Below are positions 14,876 to 16,855 of a stretch of DNA of 16,855 nt, piece by piece (the first letter of the stretch is position 1; each line of letters starts with the position of its first letter). Location: contig DAINQU010000040.1 of assembly GCA_036742455.1 (NCBI GenBank), positions 1-16,855 on the forward strand, in the 5' to 3' direction. This DNA comes from CAIKZZ01 sp036742455 (lineage in GTDB: Bacteria; Pseudomonadota; Gammaproteobacteria; Steroidobacterales; Steroidobacteraceae). A program made the translations under genes and the position numbers. The notes under the pieces are model-generated. The model was not told the DNA's origin, searched no databases, and saw only the letters and a program-made list of their open reading frames with translations.

Positions 14876-14935
14876 GGCGTTATCGGCGTAAATTAAACCG
14901 ACTCGGTGACTGAGCGGGCGCAGTCCGATAACGCC
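14876..14935 (+). promoter_or_regulatory. Structured leader or paired operator upstream of the decarboxylase
   Basis: GGCGTTATCGG (14876-14886) and CCGATAACGCC (14925-14935) are perfect 11-bp inverted arms. Inside, CCG-a-CTCGG (14898-14906) pairs with CTGAG-CGG (14910-14917) around TGA, giving a two-stem element. It ends 14 nt before the ribosome binding site (GAGGA, 14950-14954). A related GTTATC-CGGCG word occurs further upstream near 14818-14828. It could be a cis-acting RNA controlling translation, or two inverted operator sites about 49 bp centre to centre. I recognise no known riboswitch class. Confidence 0.5.
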
Positions 14936-14961
14936 TGTGGACCTTGCTTGAGGACCCCATT

Positions 14962-16578
14962 ATGAATCTTGTTGAGTCGTTGCTGCATGCGCTCAAGAGG
15001 GAAGGGGCGCCGTTGGTCTTCGGTATTCCAGGCGACTTTGCCTTGCCGTACTTTCGGATCCTCGAGAGCTCGCAGATCCTTCCGCTCTACACGTTGTCAC
15101 ACGAACCCGGTGTGGGTTTTGCCGCGGATGCCGCAGCCCGGTTGACCTCGGCGCCTGCGGTGGCAGCGGTCACGTACGGCGCGGGCGCGCTCAACATGGT
15201 CAATGCCGTGGCGGCCGCCTTTGCCGAGAAAGTCCCACTCGTCGTGCTCTCCGGCGCGCCCGGCCAGGCCGAGGTCGATTCCGGTCTCTTGCTGCATCAC
15301 CAGGCGAAACGGATTGATTCGCAGTTCGAGATTTTCAAGGAAGTGACCTGCGACCAGGCGCGGCTGGACGATGTGGCGACCGCGCCCGCGCTCATTGCGC
15401 GGGTACTCGCCAGCTGCAAGCGTCGCTCGGAGCCGGTGTACCTCGAGATCCCGCGCGATATGGTGAACCTCGAGTGCGCCGAGGTGCCGCCCATCGCCGC
15501 AACGCCGGTGGACGGCAATGCCCTCGAGGCATGTGTGGAGGAAATTTTGGACCGCCTGACGCGAGCGCGCTCGCCGGTCCTGATGGTGGGCGTCGAAGTG
15601 CGCCGCTATTGCATCGAACAGGAGGTCGCGGAACTGGCCCGACGGTTGAAGGTGCCGGTGGTCTCCGGCTTTATGGGCCGTGGGCTATTGGCGGATGAGC
15701 CCGCCCTGCATGCCGGCACTTACCTCGGCGTCGCCGGAACGCCCGACGTGACGCAATTGGTTGAAGCGTCCGATGGGTTGTTCCTCCTCGGCGAGATTAT
15801 TTGCGACACCAACTTTGCGGTGTCTAAGACCCGCATCGACATGCGCCAGACCATTCAGGCGTTGGACGGTCGGGTGACGCTGGGCTATCACACCTATCCG
15901 GACATCCCTCTCGCGGATCTCGTCCGACGGCTGGTCGAGCGGGCGCAACCGATCGGTCATGCGGCGACGCTCGCGCCGACGACGTACCCGCGCGGCCTCT
16001 CGGCGGATGAGTCGCCGATTGCACCGACCGATATCTGTGCCGCCGTGAATGATCTGTTCGCCGAGCACGGCAAGATGCCGATCGCCTCGGACGTGGGCGA
16101 CTGTTTGTTTACGGCGCTCGATATTGAGCCCACCGCGTTCGTGGCACCGGGCTATTACGCCACGATGGGATACGGCGTCCCGGCGGGGCTCGGTATTCAA
16201 GCGGCGACCGGTGAGCGCCCGCTCATCCTCGTCGGCGATGGGGCCTTCCAGATGACGGGATGGGAGCTCGGGAACTGCCGTCGCTACGGCTGGGACCCGA
16301 TCGTGTTGGTATTCAATAACGCCAGCTGGGAAATGCTGCGGGCGTTTCAGCCCGAGTCCGCCTTCAATACCTTGGAGCGGTGGGATTTCGCCGGCATGGC
16401 GGCCGGAATGGGCGGTGACGGTATTCGGGTCGCAACCCGCGCGGCACTGAAACACGCGCTGGACGAGGCGGTGCATCGGCGCGGGAGATTTCAGCTGATC
16501 GACATCGCGCTGCCGAAAGGAGTGTTGTCGACGACGTTGGCGCGTTTTGTGGCCGGTGTGAAGCGGATATCCGGCTAG
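14962..16578 (+). CDS. ipdC: Indolepyruvate/phenylpyruvate decarboxylase
   Basis: This 538-aa thiamine diphosphate enzyme decarboxylates aromatic 2-keto acids (indole-3-pyruvate or phenylpyruvate) to the aldehyde, a step in indole-3-acetic acid formation or Ehrlich-type amino acid catabolism. ATG 14962 is preferred over the in-frame ATG at 14944 because GAGGA lies 7 nt upstream and the protein then aligns with family N-termini. Visible motifs are GIPGDF (21-26, catalytic D25), SHEP (E48, cofactor-activating Glu), the H112-H113 pair, and the ThDP/Mg site from GDGAFQMTGWELGNC (425-439) to NN (452-453). It closely resembles Azospirillum brasilense PPDC/IpdC over its whole length (about 545 aa there), including FMGRGLLAD, GYHTY, SWEMLRAFQPESAFN and RFQLI. 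It is a single gene with its own structured leader, 213 nt after the halogenase. Confidence 0.92.
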   Translation: MNLVESLLHALKREGAPLVFGIPGDFALPYFRILESSQILPLYTLSHEPGVGFAADAAARLTSAPAVAAVTYGAGALNMVNAVAAAFAEKVPLVVLSGAPGQAEVDSGLLLHHQAKRIDSQFEIFKEVTCDQARLDDVATAPALIARVLASCKRRSEPVYLEIPRDMVNLECAEVPPIAATPVDGNALEACVEEILDRLTRARSPVLMVGVEVRRYCIEQEVAELARRLKVPVVSGFMGRGLLADEPALHAGTYLGVAGTPDVTQLVEASDGLFLLGEIICDTNFAVSKTRIDMRQTIQALDGRVTLGYHTYPDIPLADLVRRLVERAQPIGHAATLAPTTYPRGLSADESPIAPTDICAAVNDLFAEHGKMPIASDVGDCLFTALDIEPTAFVAPGYYATMGYGVPAGLGIQAATGERPLILVGDGAFQMTGWELGNCRRYGWDPIVLVFNNASWEMLRAFQPESAFNTLERWDFAGMAAGMGGDGIRVATRAALKHALDEAVHRRGRFQLIDIALPKGVLSTTLARFVAGVKRISG

Positions 16579-16855
16579 CAACACGCACCCGTCAATAGAT
16601 TTTTTGGCATAGCTGTTTTTTAACCGGCACTATCTAAAACCTATCTAACCCCTGCCCGCGAAGCCAAGCGGTATTGGGTCTTTTCCGTGCCAAGCAGTGA
16701 CTTCAAATAGGCGCTGAAGCTGTGGTGAAACTTTCGAAGAGTGTCTTTTCGATGACGATCTAGCCTACAAGTAACTGCCGGCCATACCGGATTACTCTGA
16801 ATGGACAGAAGTGAGGCTAACTACCATTCTGATACTCAAGAGAGGGGTGACGTCG
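16579..16855. other. A+T-rich non-coding tail with a short direct repeat
   Basis: Base composition becomes visibly richer in A+T directly after the decarboxylase stop. Two T6 runs occur (16600-16605 and a run near 16616-16622), and CTATCTAA is directly repeated (16630-16637 and 16641-16648), one helical turn apart. No gene or RNA family is recognised. The T-runs may help end transcription, though no good GC hairpin adjoins them. Confidence 0.4.

Noticed and set aside
14863..14894. TTGCTG/TAAATT as a promoter for ipdC
   Set aside because: The spacing is 20 bp, too long, and the -10 matches only four of six bases. No better promoter was found, so the start site is left open.
15685..16584. 299-aa minus-strand open frame opposite ipdC
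   Set aside because: It is an antisense shadow of the decarboxylase gene, which matches its family over the full length.
16641..16836. Minus-strand open frame of about 64 codons ending in a helix-like LASRAGVR
   Set aside because: It has no ATG or ribosome binding site at a sensible place and no recognisable family. It may be the end of a decayed gene but cannot be supported.

Overview
This window comes from a GC-rich proteobacterium. The two TonB-dependent receptors (one of the TIGR01782 'Xanthomonas-Caulobacter' type), a receptor-linked flavin halogenase homologue and a DUF3149 mini-protein suggest a free-living Gammaproteobacterium near the Xanthomonadales, Nevskiales or Steroidobacterales. 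An alphaproteobacterium such as a caulobacter or sphingomonad cannot be excluded. I see no rRNA, tRNA, CRISPR array, transposase or phage gene.

Region 1 (1-4394) holds the 3' part of a class C beta-lactamase-type serine hydrolase, a convergent 47-codon membrane protein gene (DUF3149) on the minus strand that is easily missed, and a divergent 881-aa TonB-dependent receptor that ends in a large nested hairpin. Region 2 (4428-9875) is a mixed block: a minus-strand YdgJ-type Gfo/Idh/MocA oxidoreductase, then plus-strand genes for a monoacylglycerol-lipase-like hydrolase (TTG start), a short RecQ helicase without the winged-helix domain, an unassigned 334-aa protein with some macro-domain-like sequence features, and a DUF861-type cupin. 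The cupin is followed by a strong hairpin.

Region 3 (9876-14790) is the most coherent unit. A 416-nt leader carries a sigma70-like promoter whose -10 element is overlapped by a perfect ATTGGT-N4-ACCAAT dyad of GntR/HutC-operator type. It precedes a TIGR01782-like receptor gene and, after a 93-nt spacer with a 13-bp hairpin, a tryptophan-halogenase-family flavoprotein whose catalytic motifs are all present. This looks like a repressor-controlled 'import then modify' operon for an unknown substrate.

Region 4 (14791-16855) encodes an indolepyruvate/phenylpyruvate decarboxylase. Just upstream of its ribosome binding site is a perfect 11-bp inverted repeat that encloses a second hairpin, so it is either a structured leader RNA or a paired operator. 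The last 277 bases are visibly more A+T-rich and contain no gene that I can support.

The most interesting points are the receptor/halogenase operon with its candidate operator, the possible link to the adjacent aromatic keto-acid decarboxylase, the structured decarboxylase leader, and the unassigned protein after recQ. No single element proves a new system; the functional links are inference from gene order and motifs.
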